Positions 9,399 through 21,000 of a stretch of DNA of 36,188 nt are shown here, one piece after another. Both the position numbers and the translations under genes were made by a program. The notes under the pieces were generated by a model. It was not told the DNA's origin and did not search any database. It saw only the letters and a program-made list of their open reading frames with translations. The stretch covers positions 1,236,179 through 1,272,366 of the forward strand of contig KN832563.1 of assembly GCA_000827205.1 (NCBI GenBank). Direction: 5' to 3'. Each line of letters opens with the position of its first letter. Position 1 is the first letter of the stretch. Origin of the DNA: Plicaturopsis crispa FD-325 SS-3 (lineage: Eukaryota; Basidiomycota; Agaricomycetes; Amylocorticiales; Amylocorticiaceae).

Positions 9399-11196
9399 CT
9401 ATATAGTCTTTTGAAACTCGGATAGCGTAGAAAACATGGATAGGCCCTTCTTCCACCTCGTCGCGCGATCCGCAGCGCGCTGCTGGGCGGCTTCAGCGGG
9501 ATACGTCCCCGCCGCAATCTCCTCATTGATGGATTTATCGGTGCGGAACCCGTTGTATACCCAACGGAAAAGGCCACCTGCGCAATATTGAGTGAATGAA
9601 TACCGAGTCTCACCAGGCCTGATGGACGTGTTTGAGTGCTTCAGAACTGCCGAGGGAATAAGAATGGTGGCCCCGGGCGGGAACTCGATGACGAGCCCAA
9701 GGTCCCACAGCACGAAGTGGCCGCCGAGGGTGTGGTCAAACCGCCCAAGGGCCGTGATAGCGCACCAGCCGTAGGATACATTGCCGTGGTCGATGTGTGG
9801 GTAGCATATGGTGTTGGGCCCGAGGTTGAACGTCGCGGCGGGGAAAATGCTGTACTTGAAGTTTTTGCGGAGGAGGGGGTTCCACGCCCACAGCTTGCCC
9901 ATTGTGTCGGTGTACTGCTCCGCAGATCGCGGTGCAAACATCTGGAATGCGCCTGTGCGGAGCTGTTAGTGGGGCAGCAGGGAGGGGCGGCGCTGAACTC
10001 ACGGCTTCCAAACCCAGCAAGGCGCTGGATGGAGGGGCTGGCGAGAAGGAATGCAACGGCGGTGGCGAAGAAAGCGGGGATGTCGAGGTTCTGTGGTTTT
10101 TTCTGGCCGCCGCCGAAGGAGACGCCGGTGGCAACGGCATTGAATTCGCCGCGGCGGTGCTCTCCGTCGAAGGAGGGCGGCGGCTGGAGAGCCTCGGACT
10201 GCTCTTCGAATTCGTTGGTGGCGGTGGCGATGAGGTCCCTGAAGGTCTGGGTGCGCGGGCAACCCGCGAGCATGCCGAGCACAGTGCCGTCAGCGCCGAC
10301 AACGGGCCTTGGTCCCCTAGCGTGGAGGTTAGTGCTGCAAACGCACGCGGGGGTAGGCGTACTCACTGGCCATCCCAAGACACCTTCCGGAAGTTGAACG
10401 GCGCCTGCGTCAACTCCAGCGTGGTGTACTCGCGCTTCTCCGCCTCCTGCTCCGGCTTAGGAACCCTCTTCCCGATCCAACCGCCCTCTGCTACCCGCCC
10501 GTCGGACCATCCAGCTTTCGCGGGGATGGGTGTGGCTGCGGCAGCCCTTTTGCGAATCGCGCGAGTGGCGGTGGCCTTCACTCCGCGCGTGCGACCCTCC
10601 TGAGCGGCTGCGGTTTCGCGGAGATGACGGCGCCGGTCCTTGTTGCGCCGGCTGTAGCGCCCCTTGGACGAGCCAGCGGTCTTCTTCTGCGGAGAGGCGG
10701 GGGGAGAGGGCAGCCGCGGCGGCGAGGGGAGGGCGAGCGGAGTGGTGAAGATGCGCGAGGGGCTAGGCGAGGGGGGAGGGGCTGGGTACACGTCGTCAAT
10801 CGCCTCCTGTCGCGCTTCGCGGGCTAACTCCTCCTCCTGCTGGTCCTGCAAGCGCTCCGCGAGTTGGAAGTTGGAGGCGGGGTAAATGGGCGGGCCCATG
10901 TTTTGGAGCGGGGGCTCGTATGGAGAAAATATGGTGCCGCGACGCGTGATTCGACCTGCAAAGGGGTGTATTAGCGTGAGTGCTGGCGGTGGTTGGACGG
11001 TGTTCTTGATGGTGCCAGCGACGGCAGTCCTTTCTGCTACCCAAGGTCGAGCTATCGTACTCAGACCGTCGCGCTGGCACCGTGGCGACGAGCGCATCAG
11101 CCTTTCTGCTACCCAAGGTCGAGCTATCGTACTCGGCTGATGGCTGCGTCTGCAGAGGGTGGCTAGGCGCATGGGAGGGCTTATAAAGAGACTCAC
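9399..11196 (-). CDS. TET1: TET/JBP-like 2-oxoglutarate, Fe(II)-dependent dioxygenase
   Basis: Exons 11196-10367, 10316-10003 and 9952-9399 (introns 50 bp each) join into 566 codons. The TET/JBP family oxidises 5-methylcytosine or thymine in DNA, in the nucleus. The metal site is readable: CYPHIDHGN gives the HxD pair (about H434 and D436), LKHSNTSI the distal His (about 487), and RYSFTQYCAGG the Arg (about 498) that contacts 2-oxoglutarate. Upstream blocks VATGVSFGGGQ and RLAGFGSR are shared with TET2. The N-terminal third is low-complexity, Pro/Ser- and Arg/Lys-rich. The start is uncertain: ATGs at 11196 and 11172 lie in a region with a 34-bp direct repeat and a TATA-like motif at about 11182, so initiation could be internal, near 10900. 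It is divergent from KDZ1 and intact. Confidence 0.88.
11029..11134. repeat. 34-bp perfect direct repeat in the TET1 5' region
   Basis: The 34 bases at 11029-11062 recur exactly at 11101-11134, 72 bp apart. In TET1 sense each copy would encode STIARPWVAER, so the 72-bp step preserves the reading frame. It lies between the divergent TET1 and KDZ1 genes. It may be leader or promoter sequence instead of coding, depending on the true TET1 start. Confidence 0.9.
11182..11187. promoter_or_regulatory. TATA-like box in the TET1/KDZ1 divergent region
   Basis: TATAAA on the plus strand (CTTTATAAG on the minus). It lies 196 bp before the KDZ1 ATG. On the minus strand it falls at the most upstream TET1 ATGs (11196, 11172), which argues that TET1 translation starts further in. 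Support is by motif only. Confidence 0.3.
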
Positions 11197-11382
11197 CGAA
11201 CATTTGCAAAGAAACGCGGGGGAGGGCGGTGTGAGGATGCAAAAGTGGCGGTGGGCGAACTTTTTTACTTATGAATCGCGGTCACATGTGGCTGAACTTC
11301 AAATTTCCCACAGTCGCGCTAGCCGCGCACCCTGTGCTTACGGTACTGCTGGCAGCCGCGTCTTCGCCTGCCACCGCGCTCG

Positions 11383-14300
11383 ATGTCTCTGCGGCGCAAG
11401 CAGGCTAAGACGATCCTCCGCTCCCATGTTCACACTGTATCTCTAGGCGATGTTTACGGCGTCAGCACGCCTCACACCGTTCAGCGCACGTCCCTGGATA
11501 ACCGCCGAACCTTTTCGGACCGCCAGCAAGTGCGCTTGCCGCCCTCAAAGCGCCCTCGAGTGGCCGAACCAACGGTACCGGCGGTGGGCCAGGAGGTCGA
11601 GGACGCGTTTACGGTGGCAGGGCTGGAGGGTGCGGATGCGTTGTTGAATCGCATTGAGGTGTCGGATGTCCGAGCAAAGCGCTATGCGTCCTCGGTGAGT
11701 AGTAACCTACGGGTGGAAAATTTCGAAAACTCACAAGACCATCCCAGGACTCCCCTCTCAAGCAGTGGACGCCGCACCGCGACGAATACCTGGCCGAGTT
11801 TCTGCGTCGCGAGGGTCGAGGGTATTTCACGGCGGATCGCTGCCCTGCATGCCCAACGGACGGGCCTGCGGGTGCGGCTCTCTACCGGTGCCTGGACTGC
11901 TCATCGCTGGAGCTGCTGTGCAACCGATGCTGTGTCGCCGCTCATGCGCGGCACCCGCTGGATTGCATTGAGGTGCGTTACCTCTACCTTCGCTGTGTTG
12001 TACCCGCCTAACCCATCCTTGTAGAAATGGACAGGGTCGTGCTTTGTGCGATCGTCGCTGAACGCGCTGGGCCTGCGGGTCCAGCTGGGCAACCACGCCC
12101 GCGATCGGTGCAAGAACCCCCACCCAGCCAGTGATACGTTTACGGTGGTGCACACGACTGGGATCCATCGGGTTGCCGTCGACTACTGCCAGTGCGCTGA
12201 CGCTGTCGATGCGGGTTTATACCGGCAGCAGCTACTGCGCTTTGGGTGGTACCCTGCCACGCACGACCTCCCCGGCACTGCGTGCACCTTTCGCATGCTA
12301 GAGCACTTCCATCTGGCGACGCTGCAAGGAAAAATTTCGGCCTACGACTACTATGGCGCGCTGGAGAAGCTGACTGATAACACGGGTCTCGAGCCATGCC
12401 CAGTACGTCCTCGCGTCTTTGCTTATGGGGGGGGATGAGCTAACCGTACCGCATCGCAACCAGGACCGGTACCGGGCGATTTTACGCATCATACGCGAGT
12501 GGAGAAACCTCAAGATGCTCAAGCGTGGTGGGCGAGGGCACGATGAAGCCGGGGTCGATGGGACGCAGCCTGGCGAGCTGGCTGTAGTGTGCCCGGCGTG
12601 TCCCGACGCTGCCGTCAACTTGCCGGAGGGTTGGGAGAATGCGCCAAAAGAACAAGGGTACGCCGCACGTCCATTTTTCAACACTCGCGGCCTGGTATTA
12701 ACGGTCCTTATTAGGTTTCTCTACCGGCTATTTGTGGCGTTTGACGCTTGCTTTCGGCTCAAGCGCCGAATTGTGTCCAGCGAGCATCGCGACCCCGGGC
12801 TGGGCTGCGGGTGGTCCTATTTTGTGCCCGATGCAATCTACCGGAGGTACATCGCCACGCAGGGGGAACAAAAGGAGGTGAGCAGAGGTGGTTGTGTACG
12901 CTGTTTGTCGCGCTAACTGAGGGCTTAGATTAACACCTGCACAGGGCTATCGGCGGTAGACCACGCCAACGATCGATTGCAACGCGGATACGCCTCCACG
13001 GCGGCGGGGTTGGGCTTATGCTCGCGGCACGAGTTCATCGGCCGCAACGCTGTAGTTGATCTCCAGAAGGGAGAAAGGTATGTAGGCGCTTTTCATCAAC
13101 CGCTCCATGGCCTCACCAGCTGTGCACAGGTATTGCAATATGGACTGGGCGTTTGCATCCATGTTCAAGCACCAGCACCCTCGGCAGCCAACCGTTGTTT
13201 CATACGACATTGCGTGCCAGTGGCACCGTAACCTCGAGGCGCGGCTCGCTGCTCTCCCCCGCGTCGTTCGGCTCGTTATCCCGTCGGAGATCTTCTGGTA
13301 CGCGATCCCCAAGCTGCACATCCACTCCCACATCGTCAAGTGCCAGATCACGTACTCCTTCGACTGGCTGGCTGGTGCAGGGCGCACGGATGGCGAGGGG
13401 ATTGAGCGGGCGTGGGCCAACATGGGCCCTGTCTGCACAAGCACCCGGGAGATGGGGCCTGGGTCTCGGCATGACACCCTGGACGACCATTGGGGTTACT
13501 GGAATTGGCAGAAGCTGGTGGGACTGGGTGAGTGGCAGTCCTTGGAGTGTAGGCCTTATACTAACGCAAATCCATAAGGCAAATCACTCAAGAAGAAGCT
13601 GGTCTCGGCGATTCCTGAGCGCCTTAAACACCAAGCCGCGTTCGACGCATTCACGGAGTCCCAGAACGCTGCGGACGTTGCGGAGTGGCGGGCCATGGTT
13701 GTGGATTTCGAAGCTGACGGCAGCAAACCCAACCCATACCACCTACCCAAGTCGGGTCTCACCGAGGCCGATGTGCGCCTCAACCTCGCGCAACATGACG
13801 CCGAGCTGGCAGCTGCCGGCGCCCCTTCCCTGCACAACGTCAGCCCAAGCGGGTTTATAGTTGCAGGCCTGGATCTCGAAGAGCAGCAGTACGTATTGTA
13901 TTCAGTAATCGTGGCGGTACATTGCTAACAAGTTTTACAGACGGCATATCCGGATTGAGGCCTCAGGTCCGTGGGCTCCTACCCAGCCAGAGGGTCTCGA
14001 AGGCGCACGACTGCGGACGAGCCTCACGAGTACGCAGGAGACCGACATCACACAGCTCCGCACCCGGCTAACGCGGAATATTGCGCGATTCCGAACACTT
14101 CAGGCAACGTATATGCCTGCCGCCCTACAGCGCCTAGCCGCAGTCCCGCCTTCGCAATCAGTTCAGCAGCCCGAGGACGAGCCGTTGTACCTCCCATCAG
14201 CGCTGTCGCCGGATGAGCGTAGGGGATGCACGGCTGGCCTAGGGGAGATTGAAGACAGGCTGCGGGATGCCCAATGCGCTTCTGCACTGGACCGGCTACG

Positions 14301-15126
14301 GACGCAACTACACATCAAGTCGCGGTACCTCACTTACAAGCAGTTTGAATCCCGACACCAGGCGATGTCCACGCGGACCCGGGCGCTCATCACACGAAAC
14401 GAGACAAAAATCCAGCTACATGCCGCCAAATACCAGGACGCGCGTGCGGCGAGGATTGGGTTAGCAGGCGGCGACGCTGCCGCCGTCAATCTGCGTGAAC
14501 TCACGCGGAACGATTGCCGCTGCATGGAGGATTCGGAGGAGCTTGAGCGACGCGCAGAGCGACGACGGCTCATGCATGAGCGTCGCCGTGGGCTAGAAGC
14601 GCGCGATCGACGCGAGGGGGCCATCGCCGACCGAGAGCGCCCAGAGAGCGATACCGTGGGCGTCGGACACGGTGAGGGCACGCGCATAGTGTCGGTCTCG
14701 TGGATCTGGAACGGTGCGGACGACGTGAATGTACGGGATGCGCTACGGGTGGAATGGGCGAAGGCGTGGTCGCGGGCTCGGAGGTGGGATGAGGAGGTGA
14801 GGCTGGTAAAAGAAGAGATGCGCCGGGTGGTGGTCTCGCTGGAGCACCGCGCACAGGTGTGGACGAGGCGCAGGGAGGGGGCGGGCAATCTGGAGCCGGC
14901 GCATGCGGAGGGTGTACGCGCGTTTGCGGATTCCCAGGCAATGATTTTGCAAGGGATCGCGCAGAAGTTTACCGCACTGTGGAGTGAGGTGGGGGTGGAG
15001 AAGGAGGGCGCGGGTATGGCGGAGGAGGACGAGGCAGAGGAGGACGAGGCGCCGGAGGAGGAGAACGCGCCGCCGCCAACCGCAGCGGAGGAATTTATTA
15101 GAGATTTGTATGAAATTCCGGTTTAG
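11383..15126 (+). CDS. KDZ1: KDZ transposase with CxC2 cysteine cluster, about 1,104 aa, nine exons
   Basis: Exons 11383-11694, 11748-11972, 12025-12402, 12464-12657, 12715-12877, 12929-13077, 13130-13527, 13579-13888 and 13941-15126 sum to 1,105 codons with every phase consistent. The N-terminal CxC2 cluster (about residues 136-180) shows CPAC, YRCLDC, LLCNRCC and HARHPLDCI, a zinc-binding module tied to KDZ transposases. The RNase H-fold core has its DDE triad: FDACFRLKRR (D380), SYDIACQW (D500) and GIERAW (E566), plus the STREMGPGSRHDTLDDHWGYWN block. A long coiled, Arg/Glu-rich C-terminus ends in an acidic run. It should cut and move E1 in the nucleus. It is intact and divergent from TET1, with 186 bp between the upstream-most TET1 ATG and this ATG. 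A G8 run (12426-12433) lies in intron 3. Confidence 0.92.
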
Positions 15127-15306
15127 TAATATATATCGAGCAAAAACAAATTTTTATAGATCTTTTCGCAATGCAGTACGCTACGGGAATGAGCCCGAGG
15201 AGGCCAGGATGGTGGGCATTGCATTTCAATGTCCGAACGGGTTGTAGAGGATGCCGAGGACGCTTACAAGCCGAAAGTTTGGTTGGTGGCAGTGTAGCAG
15301 AATATC

Positions 15307-15374
15307 CGGTTCCATTGCATTGACGGCAATGGGATAGTTCGAGTTTTTTTGCAATGGGGCTACAGCATGAGGTG
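15307..15374 (-). repeat. E1 right terminal inverted repeat
   Basis: Inverse of 3694-3760. From the end inward it begins CACCTCATGCTGTAG, then ATTGCAAA, AACTATCC and CAATGCAATGG-AACC. Weaker similarity to the left end continues inward to about 15265. It lies about 180 bp beyond the KDZ1 stop. Confidence 0.85.
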
Positions 15375-15381
15375 CTATGAT
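15375..15381. repeat. Target-site duplication of E1, right copy (CTATGAT)
   Basis: Identical to 3687-3693. On the minus strand it codes '..II' at the end of the middle fragment of gene F. Confidence 0.85.
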
Positions 15382-17312
15382 GTGTTGAACATGGTTCTTG
15401 ACCCGCTCGTGAAGTGGCCCCAGATCCAGCATGTTGATTTTGTCCGCACCCATCCCCCGGACCATTGTGGCATATCAGTTTGAGATTGCGATCACATTGA
15501 GAGCGAATACTACGAGCTCGGCGAGTGTTGCTGGGTCATGCAGTGCATCAAAGATATTCTGCTCGATATTCATGAAGTTGCGCTTCTCCTTGATATCGCG
15601 GGCATCCTGGATGAATGCGATGTACTCGGGAAGGTACGTGATGATCTTGATAGCACCGTGGCCTATGGTTTGATAGCGAGTGCTGGTAATAGCAGGGAAT
15701 CTACCGGATGAGCCTCCCTTGATCTTTTGGAAGTAGTAGATACAGAAATTGTGCAGGCTGACCTTGTCGTCTTTGTGGTTGACGACTGCACCAACTAGCG
15801 CAACTAGTTTGGCACTGCCTTGCCTGGAACTCTCGAGCGCACGCTGTACAATTGGAGAGGATTCCTCGGAGATTTTGGCCAGTCGGATGGCCGCAGCATT
15901 ATCTCGGTTCGCGAGGACAATCAGAGGCTCGACACCATTGAGACCCCACCACAGCATCATTGCCGTGTTGCCCCCCTTCACAACATTAAGCTCTTTGTGC
16001 ATGGAGCACCCAACCCAGAAGAAGAGACTCAGCTCTCGCCTTGTCTCCTCTAGAAGCTCGTCGGATGCGTGCTGGCCAAGGTGAACGGCAAGCTTTGACA
16101 TCATGTCCAAAGTGTGAGCGGCCTGTGCCTCTCGAGAAAGCAGGCTCCATGCCTCAGCACCTCCCGCGGCAGCATTCCGAGAGGTTTTGGATTCGGAGAG
16201 AACAGTGTCAAGCGCATCCATTGCGAGGGAGAGTATGTGCTCATAACCAAGTGCTCGGCATGTCTCCGTATGCTTCAGCTCCTTCATGAGGCACACAGTT
16301 TTCTTCTGGTCGCTGGCGTGATCACCATTCATGCTCTGGAGTCCTATATCAAAGTCAGTGGGGAGGAAGACATGATGTAGTCGCTGCCTCAGGGGACTTT
16401 GCATATATGCGGTCGAGATGTTGTCTATGCTCTGCTGCCAGTTTTTGACCTGTGTTTTGCTCGTGTGATCGACGGTAGAATTAACGGAAATTAAACGATT
16501 GCGGTGGACGAGGGGGGAGGTATCTCCTTCTTTGTACAAAGGGGCCAACATCATGACATGTTGGGACTTGGAATTGATGCTGCAATGTGATGTTCCGTCG
16601 CCGCTAGCCATGAACTCTGACAGTCAAGCAGCTGGTCAGTAAAGGCCATAATCGGAGAGGCGCCTTCACATACTTTTCGCTACCGCCATCTCGAAGCCAG
16701 TCTGTATACGAGAGGCAATACCGCCCTCGATAAGCGAACACTTGACAGTCCATCTGCTCATGCGTCCTTTAACAAGGAGGCCAGCAGACTTCGCAAGGTA
16801 CCCGATGATCGTTCTGACCGACTCTTGAGCGCAGCCTGCAAAAACGAGCGCACGGGCCAATGCCCTTGCCTTGGAGGTGTAAACACCACCCGACTGGAGG
16901 TCCCATGTGCACGTCTGCTGAGCACCCTGCGCACAAGCTTTCGCCACAGCCTTAGCCCTGTTCTTAGGCTCCCATCGCTCTCGCAACTCGTGTTTGCGAA
17001 TGGCCTTTTGAAGATCGTTGAGAAGGCGCTTGTACCATGCGAGCTCGGACATTGAGGTATCGAGGAGTGCGTGGAGTGTCGTGTATGCACAATCGGCAGC
17101 CGCAGTGGTTGCCCGTGAGAGAGCAGAGGTGTCTGTGACACTTGTCTGGGCCGTAGACAACAATTGCTTTGTGCTCTTCAGCTCAATGCGTAGGGATAAC
17201 CGCTTGATCTTAGTGCGCTGAATTGTGTGCACGTAGTTTCTCATGCACAGTGCGTCCACTGCGGCCTGCACTAGGCTTGCGTCCAGGGTAGCGCAAACTC
17301 CCACAAGCAACT

Positions 17313-17319
17313 GTTGCGC
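17313..17319. repeat. Target-site duplication of E2, left copy (GTTGCGC)
   Basis: Identical to 29811-29817. On the minus strand it reads GCGCAAC within gene F codons for Ala-Gln. The match is exactly 7 bp and does not extend to 8. Confidence 0.82.
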
Positions 17320-17432
17320 CAGGTGTCCCTGTAATAACTTTATAATGTCCTACAGTAATTACTGGAACTCGCATTGCAATGTCACCAATAACTTTAAGCA
17401 CACTAACCTTCTGTCCGCATTATAATGCCCTC
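17320..17432 (+). repeat. E2 left terminal inverted repeat
   Basis: Pairs inversely with about 29697-29810. Shared landmarks from the end inward: CA start, TGTA, TTATAATGT, ATTTACTG / AATTACTGG, CGCATTGCAAT, CACACTAACC / CCACTAAGCC, and CATTATAATGCC(C/T)TC. The outermost 28 bases align without a gap at 18 positions. Confidence 0.82.
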
Positions 17433-18075
17433 CCTATGTATCTGTCCGGGATCAGGCTCTGCACGGTGAATCCTATGCTTATAAATCATGTGGCTGGCAC
17501 CTTTCGGTACTTCATCGGGGCGCGCATATTCCGATTGCTCGGACAATACTCGGATGTATGCTTTGGGCGTTCAAAACATTTGGAAACGCTTCGGATCTTG
17601 TGCCCTGCCTTCTGCGCTCCTTCGGGTAGCTCCCTCAATGCTCGGCATCAATGCCTTGGGCCTCGTCGTCGTGCCTCGAGGCTCGCACATCTAATTTTAG
17701 ATTTCTTCTTCAAACCTTCGTGAGGGACTTAGGCAAATTTCACCTTCCTCTCGAAAATCATGATTTGTGATTCTTCAAGCTCTGGTATTCATCACAAGTT
17801 TCACTAAGTCCAAACTTCTGATTTTCAAGTGTCTTTGGGGAAAATAGTGTATAATCATAATATGCACAATAAAGATATTAAGCTATCTATAAGTCACAAA
17901 AATGCGAGTTCGTAACAATCTAATGTAAAAGGGGAGCCGGGTATGGCAAGCAAGCAAAAAGATAAACGACGACACCACCACAGCGAGGGGGGCATGGAGA
18001 CAACAGTTACTGTTTGTTGCGCTTGGACCTGCACGAGCATCAGCTCTCCACACGCAAAATAAAGGACTCGAAGCC
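17433..18075. other. E2 interior spacer, no gene seen
   Basis: AT-rich between the left inverted repeat and the end of gene C. No coding region or tandem repeat is recognisable. E1 has a 61-bp subterminal array at the matching place, and nothing like it is visible here. Confidence 0.45.
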
Positions 18076-21000
18076 TTACCTAGGTCCGGCCACATACGGG
18101 GCCTTCCGCTTTCTAGCCGCTGCCGTTGTACTCTCTACTGCGGACATCCCGGATCTTGTCGAGCGCATTACCCGGTTGCTGGAGTTGGTTTCCGCTGACG
18201 TCTCCGTCGACTGTTTGCCGGAAGCCGTGGGTGTCGTGGACCTGGCGCCGACTTCAATCTTCGCAAAGAACTCGAGGGCCCACGAGACATCGACGACGGC
18301 GTCTAGCCACGCGGCCTGCGCGCGGAAGCCCGGGCTCCTCTCAATGTTGAATACAGCGCTTCCCCACCAAGAAAGGCTGAGGATGACCAGGATGAGGCCA
18401 CAGCTGCCTGTCCTGCGCAGTGTGCCCCACTCGAAGTCGTTGTGTTCACGGGAGGGCCGTACTGCGCCCGGAGCGACACGCCCTTCAGGCTGTACAGCCA
18501 GCCACCACTCCCATCATGACTTGCTGAAACTGTCCACGTCGATGGGTCGGTCGACGATGGGCCGCTTTTCCTTCATCCACCGAGTTAGCTCAGGTGGACG
18601 ACGGCCAGCGGGCAGCCGATTAAGATCCAGATGGACCTGATGTCAATTGATTAGCGGCATCACAAGAGAGCCATGCAAATGCTTACCGGGTGCCCATCCT
18701 TTTCCTGAATCTCAATGAACCTCCGCAAGCAAAGCTCCCAATCCCGTCCCCAGTCCTTGCCGTCCGTGAACAGCCGGTAGAAGTCCTTCATGACGACTGG
18801 CCAGCTCCTTGTTTCGATGCCGGCGAGCGGCGATGGTAGAGGAGAGGCGACGCGAGGAGCAGTCTCGCTAGCTGGTGAAGATTGAGGTGCAGGCGGGGCG
18901 ACAGGAGGACGAGTAGTGGGTGCATGTGAAGGCGCCGGCGCAATGGGAGGTCGAGGAGCAACAGGAGGGGTGGGTGCAGGCGCTACGGGAGGTGGTGGAG
19001 GAGCGACGACACCCAGACCAGCGGCGGACGCGGGCGCAACGGGAGGTGGTGTTGAACTCACAGCAGGGGTGGGCGCGATGGCAGGGGTGGGCGTGGGCGC
19101 GACGGCAGGGGTAGGCATGGGCGCGACGGCAGGGGTGGGCGNNNNNNNNNNNNNNNNNNNNNNNNNNNNNNNNNNNNNNNNNNNNNNNNNNNNNNNNNNN
19201 NNNNNNNNNNNNNNNNNNNNNNNNNNNNNNNNNNNNNNNNNNNNNNNNNNNNNNNNNNNNNNNNNNNNNNNNNNNNNNNNNNNNNNNNNNNNNNNNNNNN
19301 NNNNTGTGGGCGCGACGGCAGGGGTAGACGCGACGGCGGCCGGACCAGCGGCGGGCACGGCAGATGAAGGAGTTGTGTGGGAAGTAGTGATGGGTGTGGC
19401 AGGAGCTACACCTCTGAACGAGGCAGGCTCAGACGCCACCCGCTGGGACACCGCAGCTGCTGGACCGGCTGTAGGCTGAAGCGACTGGGAGCGCAGTAGA
19501 CTCTCGGGAGACGAGGTACCGCCTGTCCAACGAGGGCGAGGGCGAGGGCGGGGAGGATCGAGGGGCGACGTTGTTGTCTTAGCGACGATCCCATCAGCCC
19601 TGGTGGGGTTACGATCGGGATTATCAGTTCCGGTGACCGCGTCACCCGACGTGCCCTCCCCAAGGTTGAGGTCCATCCCCGTGGGCGCATCCCAGTTGTA
19701 GTCCTCGTCGTCGAGTCCCTGCACGTTCTGCTGCGTGGAGGCTCCTGACAGTCCAGCGGCGGACGGTTCCGGGGATTTGGTTTTGAACGTCTCAAGGGCG
19801 TCGAGGTCCAATGTATTGGGAAGGGCGCGCTCACGGATCTGTTCGGGAGCTAGCAAAAATGAATCAGCAGGCCATCGACCAGTGCATGCTAATCTGGGTA
19901 CTCACTGAAGACGTGCTGCGCAAACCTTATCATGGACTCGCGGATGACCTGCATGGCTTCTGGGTCGAACTCGGGCCATTTCTTCTGAAGGAGGCCATAA
20001 GTGAGCCCCGAGTGGACACTATGGCATACATGCTCAGTTGCACATCAACAAAACATGGATAGTAGACTTACGTGCGCATTTCAATCTTCCCACCGAGCTC
20101 CCCAATGGGACCGGCCATGAGGATGGAGGTAGCCATACCGAACCGCTCTGTCATCAGGTCTGCGAAAGGCTGGAGAACGTATGCGATGTCCGCTAACACG
20201 CTGTAGATATGAATGGTTAGATCAATCAAGACAGATATGAAAGGGGGCTCACGCATGGAATTGCTCCGGCGACCGCGCCATGCCCTCCTCGAGCCTGGCT
20301 TTGAAGGCTTCGAGTTCGACCGTATGCTCTGCTTGAGCCCGGCCATCCAATTGTTGACGAAACTCCTCGCTCTCTTCATTGTAAGCCTCCTGCGTCACTC
20401 GATTGCAAACACTGATGCGCTCAGGTTGCCGCAATCCGTCCGGGTTGCCCGATTCTTCAACAATCTCCCAAGCGGCCTGCACGTGTTCCCATTCAGCGTC
20501 AAACCGTGCCTTGACACGTGTTTCGTAGTAACGCTTCGAGTAGTACTGTACGGCGCGCAACTTTCGAGGGGCGGAGGGAACCATTTGGGCGATGTCCTCC
20601 ATCAGCGATTGAAGCGCGTCGGTCCGCCTGTCCGTTTTCACCAATTTTTTGTAATGGTGGCGGTACCACTGGCTGATTTTCTGTTTAGAAGTATCAGTGT
20701 ATGGTCTATGAGTCTACGAGAAAAGGTAAACACGTACCAAGCGCACGTTTGTGTACACGCTGGCATGCCTTGCTGCTTCCTTCTCGGACAAACCCACCGT
20801 GCTCGGGTCTGCTTCTTCGATGGCATCGTCCGGCGGGTCCTCGACATCCTCCGCGAGGTCCTCCTCAATAGGTAAGTCGTAACCGTACTTCTTGATGAAC
20901 AGTTTCGCAACATTGCTGTAGAATAAGCCGGCGGCTGCAGGGCCAGCGTCCTGAGCACTCTGCCACTGTTCAGAACGCAACTCCTAAAATTTGGCCTTGG

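Larger units (their letters stand above)
3694..15374 (+). mobile_element. E1: 11.7-kb KDZ-class DNA transposon with five genes, apparently intact
   Basis: The ends are defined by three agreeing signals: a 7-bp target-site duplication, imperfect terminal inverted repeats starting CAGCC (left) and CACCT (right, reverse complement), and restoration of gene F's frame when the segment is removed. It holds, in order, the left inverted repeat, a 61-bp subterminal repeat array, gene A (-), gene B (+), gene E (-), TET1 (-), KDZ1 (+) and the right inverted repeat. All five genes splice to open frames with no internal stop, and the KDZ DDE residues and TET metal ligands are present. This suggests, without proving it, that the element is autonomous or was so recently. 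Confidence 0.88.
15375..17319 (-). pseudogene. Interrupted host gene F, middle fragment (repeat-type family, unknown function)
   Basis: The central 630 or so codons of gene F. The first exon piece runs from 17319 (17312 if one duplication copy is dropped) to 16674. A 57-bp GT..AG intron (16617-16673) separates it from 16616-15375. Landmarks in order: DASLVQAAVDALC, a long helical region, VYTSKARALARALVFAGC, SLIEGGIASRIQTGFEM, ASGDGTSH, FFWVGCSMHKELN followed by VVKGGNTAMMLWW, and NMLDLGPLHERV just before E1. The DGT and HKELN blocks look like parts of a transposase-like core, but I cannot name the family from sequence alone. An in-frame TGA (15475-15477, after IAISN) interrupts it separately from the insertions. 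Both ends stop at the KDZ insertions; the neighbouring fragments are at 2785-3693 and 29811-30060. Confidence 0.8.

Noticed and set aside
9636-10748. Long plus-strand and alternative minus-strand frames across TET1
   Set aside because: GC-rich shadows of TET1 exons; only the minus frame carries the HxD, His and Arg motifs.
17432-17690. Candidate 5' exon of gene F starting MCEPRGTTTR on the minus strand
   Set aside because: It lies inside E2, contains a TGA (17571-17573), and its phase does not fit the next exon. The true N-terminus of F is at 29811-30060, joined in frame through the E2 duplication.
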